DNA from: Nocardia sp. SYP-A9097
GTDB lineage: Bacteria > Actinomycetota > Actinomycetes > Mycobacteriales > Mycobacteriaceae
Direction of reading: 5' to 3'
Length of the DNA stretch: 64,000 nucleotides
Assembly: GCF_009649815.1 (NCBI RefSeq)
Contig: NZ_WJIC01000004.1
Span: forward strand, 248,001 to 312,000
Shown here: piece by piece, positions 9,176 to 17,563 of the stretch
How positions within the stretch are numbered: the stretch's first letter is position 1
How the letters are laid out: each line of letters begins with the position of its first letter
Notes under the pieces: model-generated
Told to the model about the DNA's origin: nothing
The model's input: the letters and a program-made list of their open reading frames with translations, nothing else
Database searches by the model: none
Translations under genes and position numbers: made by a program

Positions 9176-9754
9176 TCAGACTCGAACGAGAGCAGGTGGA
9201 CCGCGGGTCCGGAAGGCATCGGCCGCGAGCACACGCAGCACGACCCGATCGCGATGCGCGATCGGCAGTTGCGGCGGTCCGGTGAGCACCGGCAGCGAAA
9301 TAGGTACCGGCAGCGCCCAAGCCAGCACCGTACCGGCAACCCGATAGGCGGCCTCCGCGCCGAGAATCAGCACCGCGGTCACACAGGCGGCGGTGACGTG
9401 CGCGGCCAGCATGGCCGGACTCCACATCGACGCATGCTGATGATGGTGCTGCCCGCTGCTCCCCGGCGATCCCCACATCATGCTGAAGTGCCCGAGCAAC
9501 TGCCCGCCGATCAGCGCGACCACGAGCCCGAACCAGGTGGTGCGCAGCGCACCGACCCCGGCCACCAGCGCACCCACCGCCGCCGAGGCGGCAACCAGCA
9601 ATGTCAGCGCACCCGATTCCAATGGCGCGGCCCCGGAGGTCCAGCCGTGCGCGGCCACCGCCAGCGCCCCGGACAGCGAACCGGCCGACCCACCACGCAA
9701 TACCGCGGCATCGCTGCGGTTATACGCCGTCGACCGGCCGGACTCGAAACTCAC
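9176..9754 (-). CDS. Membrane protein with His-rich loop
   Basis: A 192-residue protein with about four hydrophobic helices. Between helices two and three lies a His/Met-rich loop, GSSGQHHHQHASMWSPAM, that could bind Cu, Zn or another metal. The C-terminal 30 residues are Arg-rich and may be cytoplasmic. It sits immediately upstream of the PepSY protein on the same strand, which supports a shared metal-related role, but that is an inference. No named family is recognised. Confidence 0.65.
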   Translation of the reverse strand: MSFESGRSTAYNRSDAAVLRGGSAGSLSGALAVAAHGWTSGAAPLESGALTLLVAASAAVGALVAGVGALRTTWFGLVVALIGGQLLGHFSMMWGSPGSSGQHHHQHASMWSPAMLAAHVTAACVTAVLILGAEAAYRVAGTVLAWALPVPISLPVLTGPPQLPIAHRDRVVLRVLAADAFRTRGPPALVRV

Positions 9755-9819
9755 GGGCTGATGATAGCGGAGAATGCGCAGCCGATTTTCCGGCCCGGCA
9801 CTCTCGCCATCATCCGGAA

Positions 9820-11481
9820 TTACTCGGTGGGAACACTCATTTCGATGAGTGGCTTGCGGAGCAGCTTGCCGGTGGCATTACGCGGCAGCTCGTCGAGGAA
9901 GATGACCTCGCGCGGCACCTTGTAGCGCGCCAGGTTCTCCTTCACGTAATCCTTGATCTCCTGGACATCGCGCTTGGAGTCCGGACCCGGAACGACAATG
10001 GCGCGCAGGCGCGTGCCGAAGTCGCGGTCCTCGACACCGACCACGGCGGCCTCGAGCACATCGGGGCGGTTGGAGAGCAGGTTCTCCACCTCCTGCGGGA
10101 AGACGTTCTCGCCGCCGGAGATGATCATGTCGTCATCGCGTCCGTCGATGAAGAGCAGTCCGTCGGTGTCGAAGTGCCCGACATCGCCGCTGGACATGAG
10201 CCCGTCCACGAACTCCTTGGTGCGCCCGTCGGTGTACTGCTTGAACGAGTGCCCGTTCTCGATGAAGATCGTGCCGGTCACATTCGGCGCACTGATCCGC
10301 TTGCGGTTCTCGTCGTACAGCGCGATACGAATGCCGACGGGAGCCTTACCCGCGGTGGTCGGTTCCTTGCGCAGCTCGGCCGGGTTGGCCACGGTCATGA
10401 CCGCGCACTCGGTGGAGCCGTACACGTTGTAGAGCGAATCGCCGAAGTAGTCCAGGGTGCGGGTGACCACGTCCGGCGGGATGGCCGAACCGGCGGCGAA
10501 GAGCACGCGCAGCGTCTCCGAAGGCCGGTACTTGGCCAGGATCTCCGGCGGCAGATCGAGAATGCGCTGCAGCATGGTCGGTACCACGGTCAGGCCCTGC
10601 GCCCGGTATTTCTGGATGTTTGCGAGGGTCGTCTCCGGGTCGAATCGCCGCTGCTGGAACACAACTCGGTTACCCAGGGCGATGGAGATGGTGAACTGCG
10701 ACAGCCCGGTGGCGTGGAAGATCGGCGCGGCCATCACCACGGTGCTGTTGCGCGGCATGGGAATTCGATCCAGGAACTGCGCGGTAATGAAGGGGCTGAC
10801 CTTATCGCGGGGCGCGCCCTTCGGGGTGCCGGTGGTACCGCTGGTCAGAATGACCATGCCGCCCGGCCTCGCAGGCGGAGCCAGCGCCACGGTGGAGTTC
10901 CCGGCCGCGACCGACTCGATGGTCGGAATCGCCGGATCCGCGTTGTCCTTCTCATCCACCCAGGTCAGGATGCGCGGAATATCCTCCGGGATGGCGCTCA
11001 TCAGATCGAAGAACTCGCTGTCGTGCAGCACCGCCTTGACCTTCTCGCGCGCCGCCACATCGGCGAACTGCGGTTTGGCGAAGCCGGTATTCATCAGTAC
11101 CGCGCGCAGGCCGAGCTTGCCCGCCGCGACCAGCGTGAGCACCATGCCGCGATGATCGCGAGCCAGTACGCCGATCACATCGCCGGGGTTCAGGCCCTGC
11201 GCGGACAGTCCGCGGGCGAAGGCGCTGGACTGCTTGTCCAGCTGTTCGAAGGTCAGCTCACCGCGCTCGTCGACAATGGCCGCCGACCTCGGATTGGTTT
11301 TGGCGGCGTGCACGACCGCGCCCGCGAAGGGTCCGAACTTGAGCACATTGACCGCCGACCGCACCGCCTGATCCGGGCGCAGTGGATTGAACAGACCCCC
11401 GCGCACCATGACATTGACGCTCAGCGCCACATCACCGGCCTTGCGAATAACCGTGCCTGCCGACGGAAGGGCTAAAGACAT
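9820..11481 (-). CDS. Acyl-CoA synthetase (AMP-binding), copy 1
   Basis: A 553-residue ANL-superfamily enzyme that activates a carboxylic acid with ATP to acyl-AMP and then acyl-CoA. The P-loop-like motif ILTSGTTGTPKGAP, the A5-type motif NVYGSTECAV, the hinge region SSGDVGHFDTDGLLFIDGRDDDMI and the C-terminal catalytic Lys in PRNATGKLLRK are all present (longer motifs are quoted in part: SSGDVGHFD, GRDDDMI). The ATG at 11481 has GGAAGG at 8 bases. It is followed (upstream on the chromosome) by a paralogue of nearly the same length in the same orientation. Long-chain fatty acid is the likely substrate class, but specificity cannot be read. Confidence 0.87.
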   Translation of the reverse strand: MSLALPSAGTVIRKAGDVALSVNVMVRGGLFNPLRPDQAVRSAVNVLKFGPFAGAVVHAAKTNPRSAAIVDERGELTFEQLDKQSSAFARGLSAQGLNPGDVIGVLARDHRGMVLTLVAAGKLGLRAVLMNTGFAKPQFADVAAREKVKAVLHDSEFFDLMSAIPEDIPRILTWVDEKDNADPAIPTIESVAAGNSTVALAPPARPGGMVILTSGTTGTPKGAPRDKVSPFITAQFLDRIPMPRNSTVVMAAPIFHATGLSQFTISIALGNRVVFQQRRFDPETTLANIQKYRAQGLTVVPTMLQRILDLPPEILAKYRPSETLRVLFAAGSAIPPDVVTRTLDYFGDSLYNVYGSTECAVMTVANPAELRKEPTTAGKAPVGIRIALYDENRKRISAPNVTGTIFIENGHSFKQYTDGRTKEFVDGLMSSGDVGHFDTDGLLFIDGRDDDMIISGGENVFPQEVENLLSNRPDVLEAAVVGVEDRDFGTRLRAIVVPGPDSKRDVQEIKDYVKENLARYKVPREVIFLDELPRNATGKLLRKPLIEMSVPTE

Positions 11482-11657
11482 GGGTACAACCTTCCGCGAT
11501 CCCCCTGCCGGACGAGTCGGCTGTCGGACCGCAACCTCGAGATCCAGTGCAGTGCTAACCCTAGCAAGCACACACGGCCCGAATGTGGCCGAGGTCTCTG
11601 ATACTGCCGGTAGCAGATAAGCCGCCCAGGTGGTGGCCGGGACGACAGCGTCCGCGG

Positions 11658-13316
11658 TCAGGAATGCGCGGGCTCCTCGTACTCGACGAGCACGCGTCGC
11701 AAAAGCTTTCCGGTGGCATTGCGGGGGAGTTCGTCCAGGAAGAACACGTCCCGGGGAACCTTGTAGCGAGCGAGATTGCCCTTGATATACGCCTTGATCT
11801 CCGCCGGATCCGGGGTCTGCCCGGGTTCGGGAACGATGAAAGCCCGCAGCCGCTTACCGAATTCGACATCGTCCACGCCGACCACCGCCGCGTCGAAAAC
11901 ATCGGGTCGCTCCAGCAGTAGGTTCTCCACCTCCTGCGGGAAGACGTTCTCACCGCCCGAGACGATCATGTCGTCATCGCGGCCATCCACGAAAAGCAGT
12001 CCGCGATCATCGAAATGGCCGACATCGCCGCTGGACATATAGCCGTCGATGATCTGCTTGTGCCGTCCGTCGGTATAGCCCTTGAACGGCGCACCGGAGC
12101 GAATGAAGATGCGGCCGGTGACATTCTCGGCCCGGATACGCCGGCCGTCATCGTCGAAGAGCACCACCTCGCAGGTGGTGGGGGAGCGCCCGGCGGTGCC
12201 CGGCGCGATGGCCAGATCCTCCGGCCGTGCCACGGTCGCGATGGCGCATTCGGTGGAGCCGTACAGGTTGTAGAGCACCGGCCCGAACACTTCGGCGGAG
12301 CGGATGGACAGCTCCGGCGACAGCGCGGAGCCCGCGATCACAATCCCGCGCAGCGTCGAGATGTCGTACTTATCGCGAATCTCCTTGTCCAGCTCCACCA
12401 TTCGATGCAGCATGGTCGGCACCGCTATCAGCATGTCGGCGCGATGCTCGGCGATCAGCGCCAGCGTCCGCTCGGCGTCGAAGCGGCGCGCCATCACCAC
12501 CTTGTTGCCCAGGCCCGTGCCCACCAACCAGGTGGCCAGCCCCGTGCTGTGGAAGATCGGCGAGACGATGACCATGGTGCCCTGCGCAGGGAAGTCGATG
12601 CGGTCGATCATCTGCACGGTGGCCAGGGGTGAGGCCTTGTCGCGCGGCGCGCCCTTGGGTAGACCGGTGGTGCCGCTGGTGAGGATGACCACCCCGCCCG
12701 GTTTCTTGGGCGCGGGGAGTGGGGCCTTCGCGTTCGTCGCGATCAAGGTGTCGAGAGTGGCTGTGCCGGACGGTATTTCGGTGTCGTCATCGAGCCAGGT
12801 GAGCACTCGGGGCAGCTCCGCGGGTAACGCGTCGAGCAGGCCGAGGAATTCGCTGTCGTGCAGCACCACCTTCACGTTCTCGCGCTCGCAGACCTGTGCG
12901 AACTGCGGTTTGGCGAAGCCGGTATTCATCAGCGCCACCCGAGCGCCGAGTTTGCCCGCCGCCACCATGGCGAGAATCAATCCGCGATGATCGCGGGCGA
13001 GCAGGCCGATCACGGTGCCCGGGGTGACGCCCAGGCGTTGCAGTCCGCGCGCCACCGCGTTCGACTGCTCATCCAGTTCCCGATAGGTCAGCTCACCGCG
13101 TTCGTCGGCGAGTCCGGCGCGATCCGGCCAGACCCGCGCGGCATGTCGCAGCGCGGTCGCGGGCGGGCCGAAGATCTGCGACTCACGTATGGTGCGCAGC
13201 GTCTCGATCGGCTGGCGTGGATCGGTGATTCCCTTGTCCCGCAAGGTCTTCAAACCTCGAAGCGCCTCGGCGCCGTGTGTGATTCGCTGCTGCGCCGAAT
13301 GTAGAACCGAGGCCAA
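11658..13316 (-). CDS. Acyl-CoA synthetase (AMP-binding), copy 2
   Basis: A 552-residue ANL enzyme, closely paralogous to the downstream gene: it shares MNTGFAKPQFA, HDSEF, ILTSGTTGLPKGAPRDK, YGSTECAI, SSGDVGHFDDRGLLF and ELPRNATGKLLR. The catalytic C-terminal Lys is intact. A TTG at 13316 with GGAGG eight bases upstream gives a protein matching the paralogue in length; further upstream codons are not protein-like. The two genes are 176 bases apart, too far for tight coupling, and may be expressed separately. Tandem duplication followed by specialisation of acyl substrate is the simplest reading. Confidence 0.85.
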   Translation of the reverse strand: MASVLHSAQQRITHGAEALRGLKTLRDKGITDPRQPIETLRTIRESQIFGPPATALRHAARVWPDRAGLADERGELTYRELDEQSNAVARGLQRLGVTPGTVIGLLARDHRGLILAMVAAGKLGARVALMNTGFAKPQFAQVCERENVKVVLHDSEFLGLLDALPAELPRVLTWLDDDTEIPSGTATLDTLIATNAKAPLPAPKKPGGVVILTSGTTGLPKGAPRDKASPLATVQMIDRIDFPAQGTMVIVSPIFHSTGLATWLVGTGLGNKVVMARRFDAERTLALIAEHRADMLIAVPTMLHRMVELDKEIRDKYDISTLRGIVIAGSALSPELSIRSAEVFGPVLYNLYGSTECAIATVARPEDLAIAPGTAGRSPTTCEVVLFDDDGRRIRAENVTGRIFIRSGAPFKGYTDGRHKQIIDGYMSSGDVGHFDDRGLLFVDGRDDDMIVSGGENVFPQEVENLLLERPDVFDAAVVGVDDVEFGKRLRAFIVPEPGQTPDPAEIKAYIKGNLARYKVPRDVFFLDELPRNATGKLLRRVLVEYEEPAHS

Positions 13317-13535
13317 CTCGACCACCTCCGAGAGAGTGTGCGGCCCACCACCTCGCGCGTGGCGGGTAGCGTCACGGTAGCAGCGGTGTGTGATGCGCGT
13401 TACACAAATTCGGTCACATCGGGCATTTGCCGCGTGTGTGCAGAACGACTGTGGCTTTTCATCCCCCGGACACCCGCCGTACACCGGAGTCGATGAAGCT
13501 GCGGTGTCCCACTCTCCAGCTTGATGAGGTACTCC

Positions 13536-13607
13536 ATGGAACTGCTCGCAGTCGTCGCCAATATCTTCACCATCATGATGTCCGCGGCCAGCGGGAGCGC
13601 CGCCTAG
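13536..13607 (+). CDS. Micropeptide, hydrophobic, 23 residues
   Basis: A very short reading frame starts at ATG 13536 with GAGG eight bases upstream and ends at TAG 13607. The peptide begins MELLAVVANIFTIMM, a single hydrophobic helix, and ends SAASGSAA. A strong 17-bp terminator hairpin begins 31 bases after the stop. Start site, composition and terminator together suggest a genuine small membrane-active or secreted peptide gene. No named family is recognised; the possibility of chance remains because the frame is short. Confidence 0.45.
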   Translation: MELLAVVANIFTIMMSAASGSAA

Positions 13608-13637
13608 CTCGTACGCGGTGCATCGCGCCCGAGACGC

Positions 13638-13680
13638 ACGTCGGCCCGCCGGAGCAACTCCGGCGGGCCGACGTTTTCTC
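13638..13680. terminator. Strong intrinsic terminator
   Basis: A perfect 17-bp stem (ACGTCGGCCCGCCGGAG with its complement) closes on a CAA loop at 13638-13674 and is followed by TTTCTC. It lies between the micropeptide gene and the convergent SDR gene and can end both. Confidence 0.85.
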
Positions 13681-14509
13681 ATAGGCCGGTGGTCGAACCG
13701 AGATGAGCGGTCGCATCCAGATCCGCCGCGACGGCCGCGAGTTTGCCGCGAATCGCCTCCACCGCGTCCGGGCCCAGTGCCAGGCGCAGCGGCGGATTCG
13801 CTTGACCCACAGTCGCTATGACCGCGGCGGCCGCCTTGGCCGGATCACCCTCCTGCTGCTGATCGGAGGCGGGCAGACCCTCTCGGATCGCGCCGACCGT
13901 CTCGGCATAGTCCGCGATCGCACCGCTGATCCGCAATGCGGCGGGCTTGGCGAAACTGGTCCGGAACGCGCCGGGTTCGACGATCAACACCTGGATTCCG
14001 AGCGGCGCGACCTCCGCGGCCAGGGCCTCACTCGCCAATTCCAATGCGCCCTTGGCCGCACTGTAGATACCCACGCCCGCGAACGACATGAACCCGCCCA
14101 TGCTGCTGACCTGCACGATCGCACCGCCGCGGCGTTCCCGCAGCTGCGGCAGCACCAGTTGGGTCAGGCGCAGCGGGCCGTGGAACATGACCTCCATGGC
14201 ATCGCGCAGATCGTCCTCGGTGGTCTCCTCGATGGCCCCGACAATCCCGTACCCGGCATTGTTGACCAGTACATCGATGCGCCCCGCCTCCTTCACCGCG
14301 CGTTCGGCGGCGGCCGCGTCACGCACATCCAGTGCCACCACCTGCACCCGATCCGGGTGCGCGGCAACGACTTCCGCCATGGACTCGGGGCGTCGCACCG
14401 CGGCGATCACCTCATCGCCCGCGGCCAGCACCGCTTCGGTGAATGCCGCACCGAAGCCGCTGTTGGCTCCGGTGATCAGCCAGCGGCGCGCGACGTGCTC
14501 TGCACTCAT
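13679..14509 (-). CDS. Short-chain dehydrogenase/reductase
   Basis: A 276-residue classical-type SDR that should oxidise or reduce a carbonyl/alcohol with NAD(P)(H). The cofactor motif TGANSGFG is at residues 13-20, the NNAG motif near 85, the catalytic Ser in VSSMGG and the YxxxK pair (YSAAK) near 149-153. The ATG at 14509 has AAGGA upstream. A LuxR-type regulator is transcribed divergently from about 100 bases away and is a candidate controller. Substrate is not predictable. Confidence 0.88.
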   Translation of the reverse strand: MSAEHVARRWLITGANSGFGAAFTEAVLAAGDEVIAAVRRPESMAEVVAAHPDRVQVVALDVRDAAAAERAVKEAGRIDVLVNNAGYGIVGAIEETTEDDLRDAMEVMFHGPLRLTQLVLPQLRERRGGAIVQVSSMGGFMSFAGVGIYSAAKGALELASEALAAEVAPLGIQVLIVEPGAFRTSFAKPAALRISGAIADYAETVGAIREGLPASDQQQEGDPAKAAAAVIATVGQANPPLRLALGPDAVEAIRGKLAAVAADLDATAHLGSTTGL

Positions 14510-14614
14510 GGTCGATCCTTCTTCGCTGTGACCCGGGCGGTCGCCCGGATGCTGTGCAAAACAATGCCCGAGCGCCGCGTGGTCCGGTATGGCCCGAAGG
14601 TGGAATATGGATGT

Positions 14615-15400
14615 GTGACAGGCGCACTGAGCAATCCCTCGCGTAATCCCCGGCCGCTGCCGCAGGGTGAGACGCTCTCGGCGGAGGATCACCGTCGCCT
14701 CATCGGCGTCCTGGAATCCGTCGATCGCGCCGCCGACCTGCCCGAATTCCGCGAACGCCTGGTACGCGCCCTGCAAAGCTGGTTCGGCTTCACCGGAGTG
14801 GCCGTGCTGCACGGTGATACGCTCGCCGACGCCATCCGCGAGGGCTGCGGAGTCCAGGGCGGCTACACCCCCGAATTCCTGGCCGAATACGCCGCGCGCT
14901 GGGCCGGCGCCGACCCACTGCGCGAAACCTGGGCCGCCGAGCTGATCTCCGGGCGAGGTGTCGTCGGCCTCGCCGAGATCGCCCCCGACGCACCGTTCCT
15001 CTCGGAGTTCTTGCGCCCCAATGGAATCAACGACAAGGCGGCCATGGTGGTCGACGGTGGACCCGCCGGCGTCCTGTTCATCGGCATGGCCGTGGTGGAC
15101 GCACCCCGCGTCCCCGACCGCGACCTGGCTGTCCTGCACGCCCTGCGCCGCCACCTGGCCCCGCTGGTCGTCGACCAACTGGACCGCGACCGGGATCGCC
15201 GTGCCGCCCTGTCGAATTGGCAGCTCACCCCGCGCGAATGGGAAGTCGCCGACCTCGCCGCACAGGGCCTGACCAACCGTCAGATAGCCGAACGCCTCTT
15301 CATCGGCGTGGACACCGTCAAGAAACACCTGACCCGGGCCCTGGCCGCCACCTCCTGTGCCAGCCGCACTCAACTGGCACTCCGCTTCGCCGCCGCCTGA
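14615..15400 (+). CDS. LuxR-type transcriptional regulator
   Basis: About 261 residues from GTG 14615; other in-frame starts at 14600 and 14564 are possible. The N-terminal two thirds look like a sensor domain of GAF-like size without a recognisable ligand motif. The C-terminus is a LuxR/GerE helix-turn-helix: LTPREWEVADLAAQGLTNRQ followed by IAERLFIGVDTVKKHL. It is divergent from the SDR gene and separated by roughly 100 bases, which suggests that it controls that gene. There is no receiver domain, so it is not a two-component regulator. Confidence 0.78.
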   Translation: MTGALSNPSRNPRPLPQGETLSAEDHRRLIGVLESVDRAADLPEFRERLVRALQSWFGFTGVAVLHGDTLADAIREGCGVQGGYTPEFLAEYAARWAGADPLRETWAAELISGRGVVGLAEIAPDAPFLSEFLRPNGINDKAAMVVDGGPAGVLFIGMAVVDAPRVPDRDLAVLHALRRHLAPLVVDQLDRDRDRRAALSNWQLTPREWEVADLAAQGLTNRQIAERLFIGVDTVKKHLTRALAATSCASRTQLALRFAAA

Positions 15401-15476
15401 TCCACGCTCCGAACGGACCATCCGGAAAGGTCGCAAGACGGCCCCACCTCTCAGACCGCACCGCGCGGTGGCCTGG

Positions 15477-15902
15477 TCAGTGCGAGTCGAAACGGAGCCG
15501 TTCTGTCGGTTGACCGGTGACCTCCGCGATGAGGTCGAAGTCTTTGTCAGCGTGTAGAACAACAAGTTTGGCGCTCTCGGCGATCGCTGCGATCAGCAGA
15601 TCGGGAATCGATGGTGCGCGATGTTGCCCACGATCTGCGAGTTCCCGAAGTACCTCGACCGCTCGAGCTTCCGCCGCTGGCGCCATGTATTCAACCGGCA
15701 TCTGTGCAAGCGGCGGAAGGTCGAAAAGTTCCGCGAGGTCCGACGCGGACCTCGCGGAGTAGCCGGTCTCCAGCAAAGTGACCGTCGAGATCCGGATCAG
15801 ACCCCGCTCGATCCGCATTGCCCACTCGGCGGCATCGGGTGACTGCCCGAGGCGCACGAGAGCGGACTTGTCGATCAGCCAGGGACGGCCGCTCACGACC
15901 AT
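15477..15902 (-). CDS. vapC: VapC-type PIN-domain toxin
   Basis: A 141-residue PIN-domain ribonuclease, the toxin of a type II toxin-antitoxin pair. The acidic Mg2+-binding residues are Asp11 (LIDKSAL), Glu45 (TLLETGY), Asp101 ([11 protein letters not shown]) and Asp119/Asp121 (HADKDFDLI). VapC toxins cut specific RNAs, often tRNA or rRNA loops; the target here is unknown. The start overlaps the end of the antitoxin gene by 10 bases, the usual arrangement, with the antitoxin first. Confidence 0.88.
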   Translation of the reverse strand: MVVSGRPWLIDKSALVRLGQSPDAAEWAMRIERGLIRISTVTLLETGYSARSASDLAELFDLPPLAQMPVEYMAPAAEARAVEVLRELADRGQHRAPSIPDLLIAAIAESAKLVVLHADKDFDLIAEVTGQPTERLRFDSH

Positions 15903-16111
15903 GCTCGGCCCATCACTTCGGGATTGTTCAGATCCTGCGCCAGCTCACCGAGACGGCTGAGATCCCCGGCTGTGATTGGTACCGCAGGACGAAAATCCTT
16001 GCTGAGCCACCGTCGAAGGAGCTCGTTTCGCGAGACGCCCAATTCCCGGGCTCGTCGATCGATCTCTTCGAGAGCTGGCTCGGGCACATCCCGAATCAAG
16101 ATATCTGTCAT
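15893..16111 (-). CDS. vapB: VapB-type ribbon-helix-helix antitoxin
   Basis: A 72-residue antitoxin. Residues 1-40 form a ribbon-helix-helix DNA-binding domain (ILIRDVP strand, [20 protein letters not shown] helices); the C-terminal part should wrap and inhibit the toxin. I chose ATG 16111 because AGGAGG lies eight bases upstream; a GTG three codons earlier overlaps that ribosome site. A 21-base palindrome directly upstream is a likely autoregulatory operator. The stop overlaps the vapC start. Confidence 0.87.
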   Translation of the reverse strand: MTDILIRDVPEPALEEIDRRARELGVSRNELLRRWLSKDFRPAVPITAGDLSRLGELAQDLNNPEVMGRAWS

Positions 16112-16122
16112 CGCGCTCACCT

Positions 16123-16143
16123 CCTGATATCAATGATATCAGG
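16123..16143. promoter_or_regulatory. Palindromic operator of vapBC
   Basis: Perfect 10-bp arms CCTGATATCA and TGATATCAGG surround a single central base. Each arm contains GATATC. The site ends against the vapB ribosome-binding sequence, the position expected for VapB or VapBC binding and autorepression. Confidence 0.7.
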
Positions 16144-16205
16144 GAGGGTCTGGTTATGGCTTGGAATCCGGAGGGTGCTCGGCGCGGACGGGCCGACCGG
16201 AACCT

Positions 16206-17558
16206 TCATCGATCGGCTCGGGCTCGTCGCCTGGTAATCGTCATCGGCAGACCGAAGCGCGGGCGCAGCGAGATGAGTGAATGCTCCTGTACCGCATGGC
16301 CGGACCGCGGGGTGAGACGGTAGCGCTGCACGATCATCGCCACCGCGACCTGGATCTCCAGTTCGGCCAGGGGTGCGCCGATACAGCGGCGGGCACCGCC
16401 ACCGAAGGGAAAATAGGTGTAGGGCAGGGGTTTCGGACGGTTCGGTGCGAAACGATCGGGATCGAAGGTATCCGGCTCGGGCCAGTGCCGGGGGTCGTGG
16501 TGGACGGTGTGCGAACTGATGAAGATCGTGGTGGCGGTGGGAATCCGATAGCCGCCCACCTCGATCTCACGGGTGGTATCGCGCGGGAACATCGGAATAG
16601 GTGGGTGCAGGCGCAGCGCCTCGTCGACCACCTGCGAGAGATAGGGCAGGCGAGGCAGATCCGCCGCTTCGGGCGCGCGGCCGTCGAGTACCTGGTCCAG
16701 GTCGGCGGCCAGGCGCTCCGCGACCGCCGGATGTGCGGCCAGTTCGTAGAGCGTCCAAGCCAGACCGCATCCGGTGGTCTCATGCCCGGCCAGCAGATAG
16801 GTCTTCAATTCGTCGATGATCTGCCGCCGGGTCAACGGGGCCCCGGTGGCCGGGTCGATGGCGTCGAAAAGCGCGCCTACCAAGCGATCCGGGGGTAGGC
16901 CGCCCTCCAGATGCGCCGCGATCAGCGAGTTCCCCACTCCGTCCAGCACCGCCTGGGTGGCACGTAGTCGCCGCCGGACCGGGCCGGGTACCCAGGCCGG
17001 GATGAGCTGCTCCGGACTGCCGGGGAACATGGCGGCCAATACATCTCGAATGGTGGGTACCACCTCCGTGGCTCGATCGCTCATATCGATACCGCACAGC
17101 ACCCGGGTGACCACCTCGAAGGCCAGCCGCATCATCTCCGGCACCATATCGACCGATTCGCCCTGTGCTCCAACGTCTTCCCAGCGTTGGAACATGTCCT
17201 GCACCACCGCGGCGATGGTCGGCACATTGGGGCGTAGATATCCGGCGCGGAAGAAGGGCTGGCCCGCCGAGCGCAGGGTGCGCCACTGGTCGCCGTCGGT
17301 CGTCAGTGACCCCTTGCCGAAGAAGAGTTCGAAGCCGCCGTACACCTTGCCGCGGCGATAGGCTCCCGTCTTGTCGTGCAGCACCTGTGGAATCAGGGCT
17401 GGACCGGTGATCTGATGCATGAGTTGCGGGCCGACCCGGAAGCGGGCGATATCGCCGTACTCATGGTGTAGTGCGCGCATGATCGCGGCGGCATCGGCGC
17501 GATAGCGGCGGACACCGATGGGCAGGCGCGGGCCAGGTGCAGTATCGGAGCTGCGCAT
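16206..17558 (-). CDS. Cytochrome P450
   Basis: A 450-residue soluble bacterial P450 monooxygenase. The I-helix oxygen-activation motif LAGHETTG is near residue 256, the K-helix ExxR is in DEALRLHPP, and the haem-binding loop FPFGGGARRCIGAP carries the Cys ligand near 392. ATG 17558 and an earlier GTG at 17567 are both possible; the GTG would overlap the stop of the upstream flavoenzyme gene by four bases. Either way the two genes are translationally coupled. The CYP family cannot be named; a lipid or sterol-like substrate is suggested by the DHCR24-like partner. Confidence 0.9.
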   Translation of the reverse strand: MRSSDTAPGPRLPIGVRRYRADAAAIMRALHHEYGDIARFRVGPQLMHQITGPALIPQVLHDKTGAYRRGKVYGGFELFFGKGSLTTDGDQWRTLRSAGQPFFRAGYLRPNVPTIAAVVQDMFQRWEDVGAQGESVDMVPEMMRLAFEVVTRVLCGIDMSDRATEVVPTIRDVLAAMFPGSPEQLIPAWVPGPVRRRLRATQAVLDGVGNSLIAAHLEGGLPPDRLVGALFDAIDPATGAPLTRRQIIDELKTYLLAGHETTGCGLAWTLYELAAHPAVAERLAADLDQVLDGRAPEAADLPRLPYLSQVVDEALRLHPPIPMFPRDTTREIEVGGYRIPTATTIFISSHTVHHDPRHWPEPDTFDPDRFAPNRPKPLPYTYFPFGGGARRCIGAPLAELEIQVAVAMIVQRYRLTPRSGHAVQEHSLISLRPRFGLPMTITRRRARADR

Positions 17559-17563
17559 ATCGT

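Noticed and set aside
9601..11475. Long plus-strand frame opposite the first acyl-CoA synthetase
   Set aside because: Antisense shadow; no family motifs, while the other strand has all ANL motifs.
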